DNA of 13,432 nt from Microcaldota archaeon (GCA_026413805.1 JAOAKE010000022.1:1-13432), one strand, 5' to 3'. Positions 1 to 6,757 are shown, counted from the first letter of the stretch. The notes: a model not told the origin generated them from the sequence alone. Numbers and translations: made by a program.

Positions 1-1515
1 CTCCACGCCGAGGGCTTCAACAAGCTTGCCAAGCTTCGGGCCGCGCGGCTTTCCAAGAAGCGCCACGTAGCACTCTTCAAAGAGCTTAGCAGGGGGGATG
101 GAAAGCTCCTGCGCAACAGAGAAGGCAAGGTTGTGAATTTCAAGCGCGCCCATCCCTTGCGAGAGCTTGGAGAAAAACACAGCGGCGTGCGGCGATGCCT
201 TGTGCGGGGCGTAGAAAAATGCATACTCTTCTGGCACAATAGCCTTCCTTTCCCAAGCCTCTATGTACGGCGCAAGCTTCTGGACAGAGAGGGCGTCCCC
301 CGTCTTTTCAGATATCTTTTCCCAGCTAAATTGAAGCTGCCTGTATAGCAGCAGGTCAAGGAATGGCGTCTTCCAGCCCTCGCCCTCTTTTGTTGAGAGG
401 CGGGCAGCAATGAGCCGCTTATGGTCTGCGCGCGAAAGCTCCCCTAATTTTCCTGACTGGTAAAGTGCAAGCGCCTTTTCATAGTCTTCAATTGTGCGCA
501 GCATGTTCTGGGGGGTTGGGTTGATGTCTACATTCTCCTGCAAGTCGGGCTTGAGGAGCATGTATTTTACAATTTCAGGGGGGAGAATCTCAAGGAGTTC
601 CTTTACCCCCATGCCCTTGCCCTTTGACTTTGAGTATTTTTTCCCTTCAAACAAGATAAAGCCGAATTTATAGCCAATCGGCGGCTCTTTTTTGAAAACT
701 TCCTTGAAAATTGCTTCAAGGGTGTCACGGCTTCCCCCTCTGGTGAAATGGTCTACCCCCGCCCCCTCAGCAGAAGTGCCGAAATAGTCCTGCCAGGCAG
801 GCCAATGAAGCCTCCATGTCAGCTTGTATTGGCGTTCAGCTATTTCTGCACTGCCCCTGTAGCCGCAGCCCTTTGCATATCCTACATCTCGGTCGCACGC
901 ATATTCATATTCGCCGTTGCGATAGCTTATCACACGCGTGGTGGCTATTTTGCCACACTGCCTGCAAAGAGGGAGTATGGGAGACCACCAATCTGGGAGC
1001 GACTGGCGAAGTGATGTCCTTGCGACTATCTGGCGGACGAGCTCTTGCTTTTCAAAAAACAAAATGGCATATTTGTCAAATGCGCCGCTTTTGTAAAGGT
1101 CAGTTGCACGGATTATTTCGGGCTTTGCCCCAAGTTTTTTCATCACTTCATGCGTTTCTGCAAGAAAGTGGTCGCCAAAAGAGGCGGTTTTGCCTGTCGG
1201 GTCAGGCACGCTGGTAAGGGGCTTTCCAAGATGGGGCTCCAGCACAGTGCGGTATTTTTCAAAGACAGCCGGGACCGAGTCAAATGCATCAAAGATGTCA
1301 GCAACGAAGTAAAATTTAGCGCTTTTGCCATTCATTTCAAGCGCATCCACTATTGCTTGCGGAAAGAGAAACTCGCAGACTGTCCCAAGGTGCGTCGGGC
1401 CGGAGGTAGTCATGCCGCCTGATATTACAAATGGCTCTTTTTTCTCCTCAATTATCTGGTGCGCCAAGATTTCAGACCAGTGCATGTTTTTCTTTTCGCT
1501 TGTGCTTTCGCCCAT
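1..1515 (-). CDS. lysS: Lysyl-tRNA synthetase, class I (3' end cut by window edge)
   Basis: Charges tRNA-Lys with lysine in the cytoplasm, using the class I Rossmann-type catalytic fold found in most archaea and some bacteria. I translated 505 codons from ATG 1515 and the frame is open to the window edge. The family is usually a little over 500 residues, so only the extreme C-terminus should be missing. Visible signatures are the HIGH-type motif SGPTHLG (residues 38-44), a metal-binding cysteine set (C184, C187, C207, C217) and the KMSKS-type loop KYSKSKGKG (293-301). ATG 1515 is the first start after the dnaJ stop. No Shine-Dalgarno sequence precedes it, but a TATA-like CTATTTTAC (about 1538-1546) lies about 27 nt upstream, so it may have its own leaderless promoter. 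It follows dnaJ by 48 nt on the same strand and could also be read through from the heat-shock operon. Family assignment is secure. Confidence 0.95.
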   Translation of the reverse strand, partial: MGESTSEKKNMHWSEILAHQIIEEKKEPFVISGGMTTSGPTHLGTVCEFLFPQAIVDALEMNGKSAKFYFVADIFDAFDSVPAVFEKYRTVLEPHLGKPLTSVPDPTGKTASFGDHFLAETHEVMKKLGAKPEIIRATDLYKSGAFDKYAILFFEKQELVRQIVARTSLRQSLPDWWSPILPLCRQCGKIATTRVISYRNGEYEYACDRDVGYAKGCGYRGSAEIAERQYKLTWRLHWPAWQDYFGTSAEGAGVDHFTRGGSRDTLEAIFKEVFKKEPPIGYKFGFILFEGKKYSKSKGKGMGVKELLEILPPEIVKYMLLKPDLQENVDINPTPQNMLRTIEDYEKALALYQSGKLGELSRADHKRLIAARLSTKEGEGWKTPFLDLLLYRQLQFSWEKISEKTGDALSVQKLAPYIEAWERKAIVPEEYAFFYAPHKASPHAAVFFSKLSQGMGALEIHNLAFSVAQELSIPPAKLFEECYVALLGKPRGPKLGKLVEALGVE

Positions 1516-1563
1516 AAGGGCAATTTTGCCGGAAAAAGTAAAATAGCTATGCAGTCCGGGCTT

Positions 1564-2697
1564 TCAAAAGAACGCGCCGAACATAGAGTCAAACAGGCCC
1601 TTTTTTGGGGCATCGCCAAGCTCTGCAAGAGCTTTCTTTTGCTTTTCATTGAGGTTCGTTGGAGTCTTTACAATTACCCGCACAAGCTGGTCTCCTTTTC
1701 CTCTTCCATGGGGGCGGGGCAGCCCCTCTCCCCTCATGCGAAAGATGGTGTGGGTCTGCGTGCCTGCTGGGATTTTTAGCCTCGCCTTTCCTGACAGAGT
1801 CGGCACTTCTATGTCAGCTCCAAGGGCAGCCTGCGCAAAGCTTATTGGCACCTCAATATAGACGTCTGCCCCTTCCCTTTTGAAGACAGGATGTTCTTTT
1901 ACATGGACGAATATATACAAGTCGCCTGGAGAAGAAGGCCCTCGCTCGCCCATGCCTGCAACCCTGAGCTGCGAGCCGTCTTCCACTCCAGCAGGTATCT
2001 CAACAGAAATTTTTTCAGTGTAAATTTGCGCCCCAGAGCCGCGGCAGTCCCGGCATTCCTTTTCAGGCCTTTCGCCATTCCCTGCGCAGGCAGGGCAGGT
2101 GCTGACAGAAGTAAAGCTTCCAAAGGCTCCCAGCCTGCGGCTGCTCCTGATTTGCCCAGAGCCTCCGCACTTTTGGCACCTTGCAATCTTGCTTCCTGGC
2201 TCTGCCCCGCTTCCGCCGCATCTTGCGCAGGCTCTGTTGCGCTTGAAAGAGATTTCTTTCGCAGTCCCCCGCGCGGCTTCCTCCAAGCTAATTTCCAAGT
2301 CATAGCGAAGGTCTGCTCCCCTGCCGCTCCGCCTGCCTCCGCGAAGGGGAGAGCCAAAAAAAGAGGAGAAAAACAAATCGTCAATGGCAGGGCTGCCAAA
2401 TCCAAAACCAAATTCCCTGAACAAGTCCTCAAAATTTACTCCTCGGAATATGTCTTCCTGCGAATAGCGCTGGTCAAATCCTGCATGCCCAAACTGGTCA
2501 TATGCTGCGCGCTTTTCATCATCCGACAGGACTGCGTAGGCCTCTGAAATCTCCTTGAATTTTTCCTCTGCATCAGGAGACTTGTTTCTGTCCGGGTGGT
2601 ATTTGAGCGCAAGCTCGCGGTAGGCGTTTTTTATCTCCTCTTTCGTGGCGTTTCGCCTCACCCCAAGTATTTCATAATAATCGCGCTTTGTTGCCAT
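1564..2697 (-). CDS. dnaJ: Chaperone DnaJ (type I Hsp40)
   Basis: Co-chaperone that delivers unfolded protein to DnaK and stimulates its ATPase. All type I domains are present in the 377 residues: an N-terminal J domain with HPD at 34-36, a Gly/Phe-rich stretch (about 84-127), and four CxxCxGxG zinc modules at 157-164, 174-181, 201-208 and 215-222. The C-terminal substrate-binding domains follow, ending in the family-like tail FDSMFGAFF. The start at 2697 is supported by AGGAG 5 nt upstream (2703-2707). It lies 35 nt downstream of dnaK on the same strand with no convincing terminator between, so the two are probably co-transcribed. Archaeal dnaK/dnaJ/grpE sets are generally thought to derive from bacteria, and the full zinc-finger layout here fits a functional protein. 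Confidence 0.97.
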   Translation of the reverse strand: MATKRDYYEILGVRRNATKEEIKNAYRELALKYHPDRNKSPDAEEKFKEISEAYAVLSDDEKRAAYDQFGHAGFDQRYSQEDIFRGVNFEDLFREFGFGFGSPAIDDLFFSSFFGSPLRGGRRSGRGADLRYDLEISLEEAARGTAKEISFKRNRACARCGGSGAEPGSKIARCQKCGGSGQIRSSRRLGAFGSFTSVSTCPACAGNGERPEKECRDCRGSGAQIYTEKISVEIPAGVEDGSQLRVAGMGERGPSSPGDLYIFVHVKEHPVFKREGADVYIEVPISFAQAALGADIEVPTLSGKARLKIPAGTQTHTIFRMRGEGLPRPHGRGKGDQLVRVIVKTPTNLNEKQKKALAELGDAPKKGLFDSMFGAFF

Positions 2698-2700
2698 TTA

Positions 2701-2707
2701 CTCTCCT
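2701..2707 (-). promoter_or_regulatory. Ribosome binding site of dnaJ
   Basis: Read on the minus strand this is AGGAGAG. The AGGAG core ends 5 nt before ATG 2697. It supports that start and fits an internal operon gene translated by Shine-Dalgarno pairing. Confidence 0.7.
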
Positions 2708-2732
2708 ATTGTGCGGCTGTTTTCAGGCATCC

Positions 2733-4589
2733 TTAAACCTTTTTGTAGTCAGCATCATAGACGTTTTCGCTGCCGCTTCCTCCCTGTGGGCCTGAGCCGA
2801 AATTTGGGCCTGCATCTGTGCCTGGCCCTCCCCCCTGCCCGCCAGCCCCGCGGTATATTGATGCCCCTGCCTCTTGAAGCACCCTCTTGAGCTTGTCAGC
2901 AGCAAGCTTTATAGCAGCTATGTCGTTTTTGGAGAGCGCTTCTTTTACCTCTTTTGCAGCCTCCTGCACCTTGCTTTTGGAGTCTGCGGGCAGCTTGTCG
3001 CCAAGCTCGGCAATTGTCTTTTCCGCAGTATAAACCAGCGCCTCAGCCTCGTTTTTGAGCTCTGCTTCTTCTCGCGCCCTTTTGTCTGCCTCTGCAAACT
3101 GCTCTGCCTCGCGCATCTTGCGCTCAATTTCCTCCTTGTCCATCTTGTGCGGCGCCACTATCTTCATCTTCTGCTCCTTTCCTGTTCCAAGGTCCTTTGC
3201 TGAAACATGCAGGATGCCGTTTGCATCTATATCAAAGGTTACCTCTATTTGTGGCACTCCGCGCGGCGCAGGAGGTATCCCGATAAGCGAAAACCTCCCA
3301 AGCTCCACATTGTCGCGCGCCATCGCCCTTTCTCCCTGCAGCACATGAATCTCCACAGAGGTTTGGAAGTCTGCTGCTGTTGAGAAAATCTGGGACTTTC
3401 TGGTTGGAATGGTGGTGTTGCGCTCAATCAATTTGGTAAATACTCCTCCCAGGGTTTCAATGCCAAGGGAAAGCGGGGTGACATCCAGAAGGAGTATGTC
3501 CTTTACATCCCCTGAAATTACCCCTCCTTGTATCGCAGCTCCCATTGCTACGCACTCCATCGGGTCCACCCCCCGCTCAACCTTCCTGCCAAAAATCCCC
3601 TCTACAAAGCGCTGGACTATTGGCATGCGGGTGGGCCCGCCCACTAATATTATCTTGTCAATTTGCGACGGGGAGAGCTTTGCATCCGAGAGTGCCTGCT
3701 GGACCGGCCCGCGGCAGCGATTGACAATGGGCTCCACTATCTCTTCAAGCTTTGCCCGTGTCAGCTTGTGGACGAAGTGCTTTGGCCCGCTTTTGTCGGC
3801 TGACAAGAAAGGCAGGTTGATTTCTGACTCCAGCAAGGTAGAAAGCTCAATCTTCGCTTTTTCTGCTGCCTCGCGAAGCCTCTGCATTGCCTGCCTGTCT
3901 TCCTGCACATTGATTCCTGTTTCGCGCAGGAAAACCCCGACTAGGTAATCAACTATGGCATTGTCCATGTCAGTTCCGCCAAGCTGGGTGTCCCCTGAAG
4001 TTGCCTTTACCTCAAAAACCCCCTTTCCAAACTCCATTATTGTTACATCAAGGGTTCCGCCTCCAAGGTCAAAGACTACAATCCTCTGCTCCTTCCCGGA
4101 CTTGTCCAGCCCATAGGCAAGGGCAGCCGCTGTGGGCTCATTTATTATGCGCACCACTTCCAAGCCCGCAATTGCGCCCGCATCTTTGGTTGCCTGCCGC
4201 TGGTTGTCGTCAAAGTAGGCAGGGACGGTGATTACTGCCTTTTCCACCTTTTCGCCAAGGTACATTTCAGCATCTTGCTTTATCTTCTGCAAAAGGAATG
4301 CCGAAAGCTCCTGGGGCCGGTATTCCTTCCCAAACGCCTTGTATTTGTAGTCCGTCCCCATCTTGCGCTTGAAGGCAGTAAAGGTTGCTTCTGGGTTGGT
4401 AACTGCCTGCCTTCGCGCAGGCTCGCCTACCAGCCGAGTCCCTTCCTTTGTGAATGCCACATATGAAGGGAATGCCTTGCCATACTGCGAAGCCCCCTCG
4501 GCAGACGGTATTATTACAGGTCTTCCTCCTTCAAGCACCGCTGCCGCTGAATTGCTCGTCCCCAAGTCAATGCCGATTATCTTTGCCAT
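2733..4589 (-). CDS. dnaK: Molecular chaperone DnaK (Hsp70)
   Basis: ATP-driven chaperone that binds exposed hydrophobic segments and works with the DnaJ and GrpE encoded beside it. From ATG 4589 it is 618 residues. Phosphate-1 motif IGIDLGTSNS is at 5-14, phosphate-2 VFDLGGGTLD at 172-181, and the adenosine motif ILVGGPTRM at 314-322. The interdomain linker with DILLLDVTPLSLGIET is at 364-379, followed by the beta substrate-binding domain, helical lid, a Gly-rich tail and the final DADYKKV. The region after NPEATFTAFKRKMGTDYK lacks the roughly 25-residue insertion typical of Gram-negative DnaK, so this is the short Gram-positive/archaeal form. An upstream GTG at 4613 would add eight residues, but GAGGTG (4596-4601) sits 6 nt before ATG 4589, and that start begins directly at the conserved MAKIIGIDLG. 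It follows the 109-aa gene by 23 nt. Confidence 0.97.
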   Translation of the reverse strand: MAKIIGIDLGTSNSAAAVLEGGRPVIIPSAEGASQYGKAFPSYVAFTKEGTRLVGEPARRQAVTNPEATFTAFKRKMGTDYKYKAFGKEYRPQELSAFLLQKIKQDAEMYLGEKVEKAVITVPAYFDDNQRQATKDAGAIAGLEVVRIINEPTAAALAYGLDKSGKEQRIVVFDLGGGTLDVTIMEFGKGVFEVKATSGDTQLGGTDMDNAIVDYLVGVFLRETGINVQEDRQAMQRLREAAEKAKIELSTLLESEINLPFLSADKSGPKHFVHKLTRAKLEEIVEPIVNRCRGPVQQALSDAKLSPSQIDKIILVGGPTRMPIVQRFVEGIFGRKVERGVDPMECVAMGAAIQGGVISGDVKDILLLDVTPLSLGIETLGGVFTKLIERNTTIPTRKSQIFSTAADFQTSVEIHVLQGERAMARDNVELGRFSLIGIPPAPRGVPQIEVTFDIDANGILHVSAKDLGTGKEQKMKIVAPHKMDKEEIERKMREAEQFAEADKRAREEAELKNEAEALVYTAEKTIAELGDKLPADSKSKVQEAAKEVKEALSKNDIAAIKLAADKLKRVLQEAGASIYRGAGGQGGGPGTDAGPNFGSGPQGGSGSENVYDADYKKV

Positions 4590-4594
4590 GCAAA

Positions 4595-4601
4595 CCACCT
4601 C
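4595..4601 (-). promoter_or_regulatory. Ribosome binding site that fixes the dnaK start
   Basis: Minus-strand GAGGTGG matches the archaeal anti-Shine-Dalgarno complement. Its GAGGTG core is 6 nt from ATG 4589. It lies inside the short extension that the GTG at 4613 would translate, which argues for the ATG. Confidence 0.8.
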
Positions 4602-4612
4602 GCCTTTAATCA

Positions 4613-4942
4613 CTAATAAATATTAACTGTTGAGAGAAAAACGCGCCCTTCCCTGCTCCCTTTGGTGAAAACCACTTCTGTGGAATTTTTGCCTTCAGGC
4701 GCGCTGTTGTTTATCCCAGTTATTGCATAGCCGCTGGATTCCAAGAACTTTCCAAATTCCACAATGCCTGCTGATGAAACCCTGAACTCATCATCGTAGG
4801 AAATGCGAAAATAGCCTTCCGACTCATGCACGAACGAAGGCGCCGGGGCGCTTTGTTGAAGGTATGAATTGAACTGCGCCACGATGTCCTCTTTCATTGC
4901 AATTGCGTCCGCCTCTAATTTGATTATCGCATATGCTGTCAT
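4613..4942 (-). CDS. Conserved-context hypothetical protein between grpE and dnaK (109 aa)
   Basis: I do not recognise this family. The protein is soluble-looking, 109 residues, with no cysteine, signal peptide or membrane segment. An N-terminal segment (about 1-30, starting MTAYAIIKLEADAIAMKEDI) looks alpha/beta. The middle and end (FRISYDDEFRVSSAGIVEFG, then EVVFTKGSREGRVFLS) alternate like beta strands. Translation is well supported: its ATG overlaps the grpE stop as ATGA (4939-4942), and AGGAGG (4950-4955) sits 7 nt before the start. Its TAG stop ends at 4613, 23 nt before dnaK. Sitting inside the chaperone operon suggests, by inference only, a co-chaperone, an adaptor or a stress-related role. 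grpE and dnaK are usually direct neighbours, so the insertion of this gene is notable. Confidence 0.85.
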   Translation of the reverse strand: MTAYAIIKLEADAIAMKEDIVAQFNSYLQQSAPAPSFVHESEGYFRISYDDEFRVSSAGIVEFGKFLESSGYAITGINNSAPEGKNSTEVVFTKGSREGRVFLSTVNIY

Positions 4943-5487
4943 CCTTCTCCCTCCTTTTCTTTTGGCTTTTCCTTCTCTTCTTTCTTGCCACTTGATACGA
5001 CCACTACGGCGTGGCGCAAAACCTCCCCCTTGAAAAAATAGCCGTTCTTTATCACCTCTATTATGGTGCCTGCTGGCTTGCTTGACGGAACATGGGCGCC
5101 TGCCTCGTGCAGGAATGGGTCAAATTTTTCACCTCCTACATTCATTTTCTCCAAGCCCTCTTTTTCAAAGGCAGTTCGCAGCTTGGAAAGCACAAGCAGC
5201 ACCCCCTCCTTTACAGATTTATCAGCTATTTTCTGCACCTCCTTTTCAGCCAGCTCAATTTCCTCATAAAGAGGAATGAGGCGCAACATCATCCTTGCCT
5301 CTGCATCTTTGGAGATCTGCTCGCGTTCCTTTGCCACCCTTTTTTGGTAGTTGTCAAAATCTGCTTGCAGGCGCAATAGCTTTTCTGAAAGCCCTGCCAG
5401 CCTCGCCTCAGCATCAGTTTCTTTTGCCTCCCCCGCTTTTTTTTCTGCTTCATCCTGTGGCGGCGCAGCCTCGTCGTGTTTCTCCAT
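4939..5487 (-). CDS. grpE: Nucleotide exchange factor GrpE
   Basis: Releases ADP from DnaK and so resets the chaperone cycle. In order it shows a charged, probably disordered N-terminus, a long coiled-coil dimerisation helix (with LRLQADFDNYQKRVAKERE), and the compact C-terminal beta domain. That domain carries the family signatures FDPFLHEA and GTIIEVIKNGYFFKGEVLRH, then a Lys/Glu-rich tail. Two starts compete. ATG 5499 overlaps the upstream stop as TAATG and would give 186 residues. ATG 5487 gives 182 residues and has GGTG (5493-5496) 5 nt upstream. I prefer 5487 because of that site, although coupling through 5499 is possible. The gene is tightly linked to the regulator upstream and to the 109-aa gene downstream. 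Identity is secure; only the first four residues are uncertain. Confidence 0.95.
   Translation of the reverse strand: MEKHDEAAPPQDEAEKKAGEAKETDAEARLAGLSEKLLRLQADFDNYQKRVAKEREQISKDAEARMMLRLIPLYEEIELAEKEVQKIADKSVKEGVLLVLSKLRTAFEKEGLEKMNVGGEKFDPFLHEAGAHVPSSKPAGTIIEVIKNGYFFKGEVLRHAVVVVSSGKKEEKEKPKEKEGEG
4950..4955 (-). promoter_or_regulatory. Ribosome binding site of the 109-aa gene
   Basis: Minus-strand AGGAGG lies within the last codons of grpE, 7 nt before ATG 4942. Together with the ATGA overlap it shows that this small gene is really translated. Confidence 0.75.
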
Positions 5488-5498
5488 TTTACCACCCA

Positions 5499-5957
5499 TT
5501 AGAGCCTGCGCCGTCGCTGGAACTCAGCCATCTGGCGCTCCATCTCTTCAAGATGCATGTCTATTTCCCGTGCCATCTCGTCCATTTCTGAAAACAGCCG
5601 TTCCATCTCCTTGCGAAACTCAATTATCATGTCTTCTGCGGAGGAAACACGGAGGATGTATTTGCCACCCGACTTCTCAACAAACCCTGCCTTTCTTAAC
5701 CTTCCAAGGTGGTGCAATATTGTTATGCGGTTTATGCCTGAAATCCTTGCAAGCTCGCTGCCTCCTACTGGCCGCTGGCGCGAATAAATCATCATTGTTT
5801 TGAGGACTTGTGCCAAGGTGGCATCAACATCTCGGTCTGACATGAGCCGCATCATCCTGCAAAGCTCGGAAATCTCCCCGTCAATATCGTGATTTTGCCT
5901 GGGGGCTACAACCTCTGCCTTTTGTGCAGGGGCTGGTTTTGTGCTTGCCATATCCAT
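5499..5957 (-). CDS. Winged-helix transcriptional regulator with C-terminal coiled coil, probable heat-shock operon regulator
   Basis: A 152-residue DNA-binding protein, first gene of the chaperone operon. A flexible Pro/Ala-rich N-terminus is followed by a winged helix-turn-helix (about 45-106). The probable recognition helix is around INRITILHHLGRLRKAG (75-91), and the wing is around FVEKSGGKYILR. The C-terminal third (107-150) is a Met/Glu/Arg-rich amphipathic helix that looks like a coiled coil for dimerisation. The fold is ArsR/MarR-like, as in archaeal heat-shock regulators such as Phr and HSR1, but I cannot assign a subfamily. Start 5957 begins MDMA; ATG 5951 is an alternative. A TATA-like TTTTTAAAT centred about 27 nt upstream suggests a leaderless message. 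Its stop overlaps an ATG of grpE (TAATG). The inverted repeat around its own promoter makes autoregulation likely; that role is inference. Confidence 0.85.
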   Translation of the reverse strand: MDMASTKPAPAQKAEVVAPRQNHDIDGEISELCRMMRLMSDRDVDATLAQVLKTMMIYSRQRPVGGSELARISGINRITILHHLGRLRKAGFVEKSGGKYILRVSSAEDMIIEFRKEMERLFSEMDEMAREIDMHLEEMERQMAEFQRRRRL

Positions 5958-5958
5958 C

Positions 5959-6008
5959 TGTCAATAATATATTAACAAAGATTTAAAAATGTTAATATCA
6001 TATTGACA
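5959..6008. promoter_or_regulatory. Candidate operator: 18-bp inverted repeat bracketing the heat-shock operon promoter
   Basis: Left arm TGTCAATAATATATTAAC (5959-5976) and right arm GTTAATATCATATTGACA (5991-6008) are reverse complements at 16 of 18 positions, separated by 14 nt. Each arm is itself close to an odd palindrome of the type AATATnATATT. The spacer holds the presumed TATA box of the minus-strand operon. The proximal arm ends one base before ATG 5957, over the expected transcription start, and the distal arm covers the upstream factor-B side. A dimer or tetramer bound here would block initiation. Binding by the adjacent regulator is inferred. Confidence 0.75.
5981..5989 (-). promoter_or_regulatory. 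TATA-like element of the heat-shock operon
   Basis: Minus-strand TTTTTAAAT lies in the loop of the inverted repeat, centred about 27 nt upstream of ATG 5957. That is the spacing expected if transcription begins at or next to the start codon. No Shine-Dalgarno sequence is seen before the gene. Confidence 0.6.
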
Positions 6009-6051
6009 CTTTAAGAGAGCATTTCACACAAGAGAGCTTTCACCATCCTGC

Positions 6052-6068
6052 ATCTAAAATTTTTAGAT
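6052..6068. repeat. Perfect 8-bp palindrome in the divergent intergenic region
   Basis: ATCTAAAA, one T, then TTTTAGAT. It lies 59 nt before the gene at 6128, upstream of that gene's TATA-like element, and about 95 nt upstream of the regulator gene. It is AT-rich and could be a second operator or a chance palindrome. The same gap (5958-6127) also has AAGAGAGC twice, at 6013-6020 and 6030-6037. I see no RNA gene there. Confidence 0.4.
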
Positions 6069-6097
6069 TATGTCCTTAAGTGTAAATATGTGTAATA

Positions 6098-6107
6098 TTT
6101 ATATTTA
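6098..6107 (+). promoter_or_regulatory. TATA-like element of the orphan gene
   Basis: TTTATATTTA is centred about 26 nt before ATG 6128. No Shine-Dalgarno sequence lies between, so a leaderless transcript is likely. The whole stretch 6080-6127 is strongly AT-rich. Confidence 0.55.
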
Positions 6108-6127
6108 TTTGCTATATACATATAACT

Positions 6128-6757
6128 ATGAAATTTAACACGAATGTGCAAAAAATAGGAAGCGCCCCTTACCCTGAACAGTCCCGTTCAGACCCAAAAA
6201 ATGGGTTAACTTACATGTTAGATAAGCTTCTCTCTCCAACAAAAAATACAAACACACTATTTAGGCACAGAACACCGCTAACTTCTCTGCTACGCTATGA
6301 TCAAACAAGCAAGTATGTCTCAGACTTACTTCTTGACTGTCGCTATGTAAAGATAGGAGGTATTACAAAAAAAACATCTGCGTTTGTTGACTATGTGCTG
6401 AGCGCATGCAACCAAGACCTATTAAATGATAAGACATTTGCACAATTCCTTAAAGGTTTGGCCAGAGTCTATTGCTCCTCTGGTGGAGAAACAGCTAAAA
6501 ACAAAGAAGGCATTGCAATTGCCCTAATTGAGCATGCTAAAGCAGAGTATGAACTTTTTAATGGCTGGTTGCCAGATTCTATTATTAAAAAAAACGGCTG
6601 GACCAGAACAGTCTTTGAGCTATATGAAATTTTGCAACAAGCTCAATCTGTCTTTGGAGCAGAGGAATCCACAAGGGAATTAATAAGAACAGCAGCCAAT
6701 CTGGTCTGGAACAAAAATTATCCTTCAATCCAGTCAGCCATGGATTCTATACTCTAA
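6128..6757 (+). CDS. Hypothetical protein, AT-rich orphan (209 aa)
   Basis: I do not recognise this family. The protein is soluble-looking, with no signal peptide or clear membrane segment, and seems largely alpha-helical after a disordered first 30 residues. Segments such as DYVLSACNQDLLNDKTFAQF, then helices around IAIALIEHAKAEYELFNGWL and TVFELYEILQQAQSVFG, give the feel of a helical-repeat or nucleic-acid-associated protein, but no motif settles this. Base use differs from the neighbours: sampled 60-nt blocks are 35-42% GC, against 65% in one block of lonB, and TTA leucine codons are commoner. It is divergent from the heat-shock operon and has its own TATA-like box and probable leaderless start. 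Lone position, composition and lack of recognisable domains fit recent transfer or a fast-evolving lineage-specific gene. Confidence 0.75.
   Translation: MKFNTNVQKIGSAPYPEQSRSDPKNGLTYMLDKLLSPTKNTNTLFRHRTPLTSLLRYDQTSKYVSDLLLDCRYVKIGGITKKTSAFVDYVLSACNQDLLNDKTFAQFLKGLARVYCSSGGETAKNKEGIAIALIEHAKAEYELFNGWLPDSIIKKNGWTRTVFELYEILQQAQSVFGAEESTRELIRTAANLVWNKNYPSIQSAMDSIL

Noticed and set aside
1891..2547. Open frame of about 218 codons on the plus strand across dnaJ
   Set aside because: It lies wholly opposite dnaJ, whose domains are all intact. The translation is low-complexity with no domain, and there is no start signal. It is a mirror of dnaJ codon bias.
3409..3948. Open frame of about 179 codons on the plus strand across dnaK
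   Set aside because: Antisense to conserved DnaK sequence. Long antisense frames opposite dnaK are a well-known artefact.
4590..4613. Upstream GTG start for dnaK at 4613
   Set aside because: Although it overlaps the preceding stop, the GAGGTG ribosome site lies inside this extension, and the family's N-terminus begins at MAKIIGIDLG.
5958..6127. Possible small RNA, CRISPR or attachment site in the AT-rich divergent gap
   Set aside because: Only one inverted repeat pair and minor repeats are present, with no regularly spaced units, tRNA fragment or integrase nearby. A promoter-operator region explains it.
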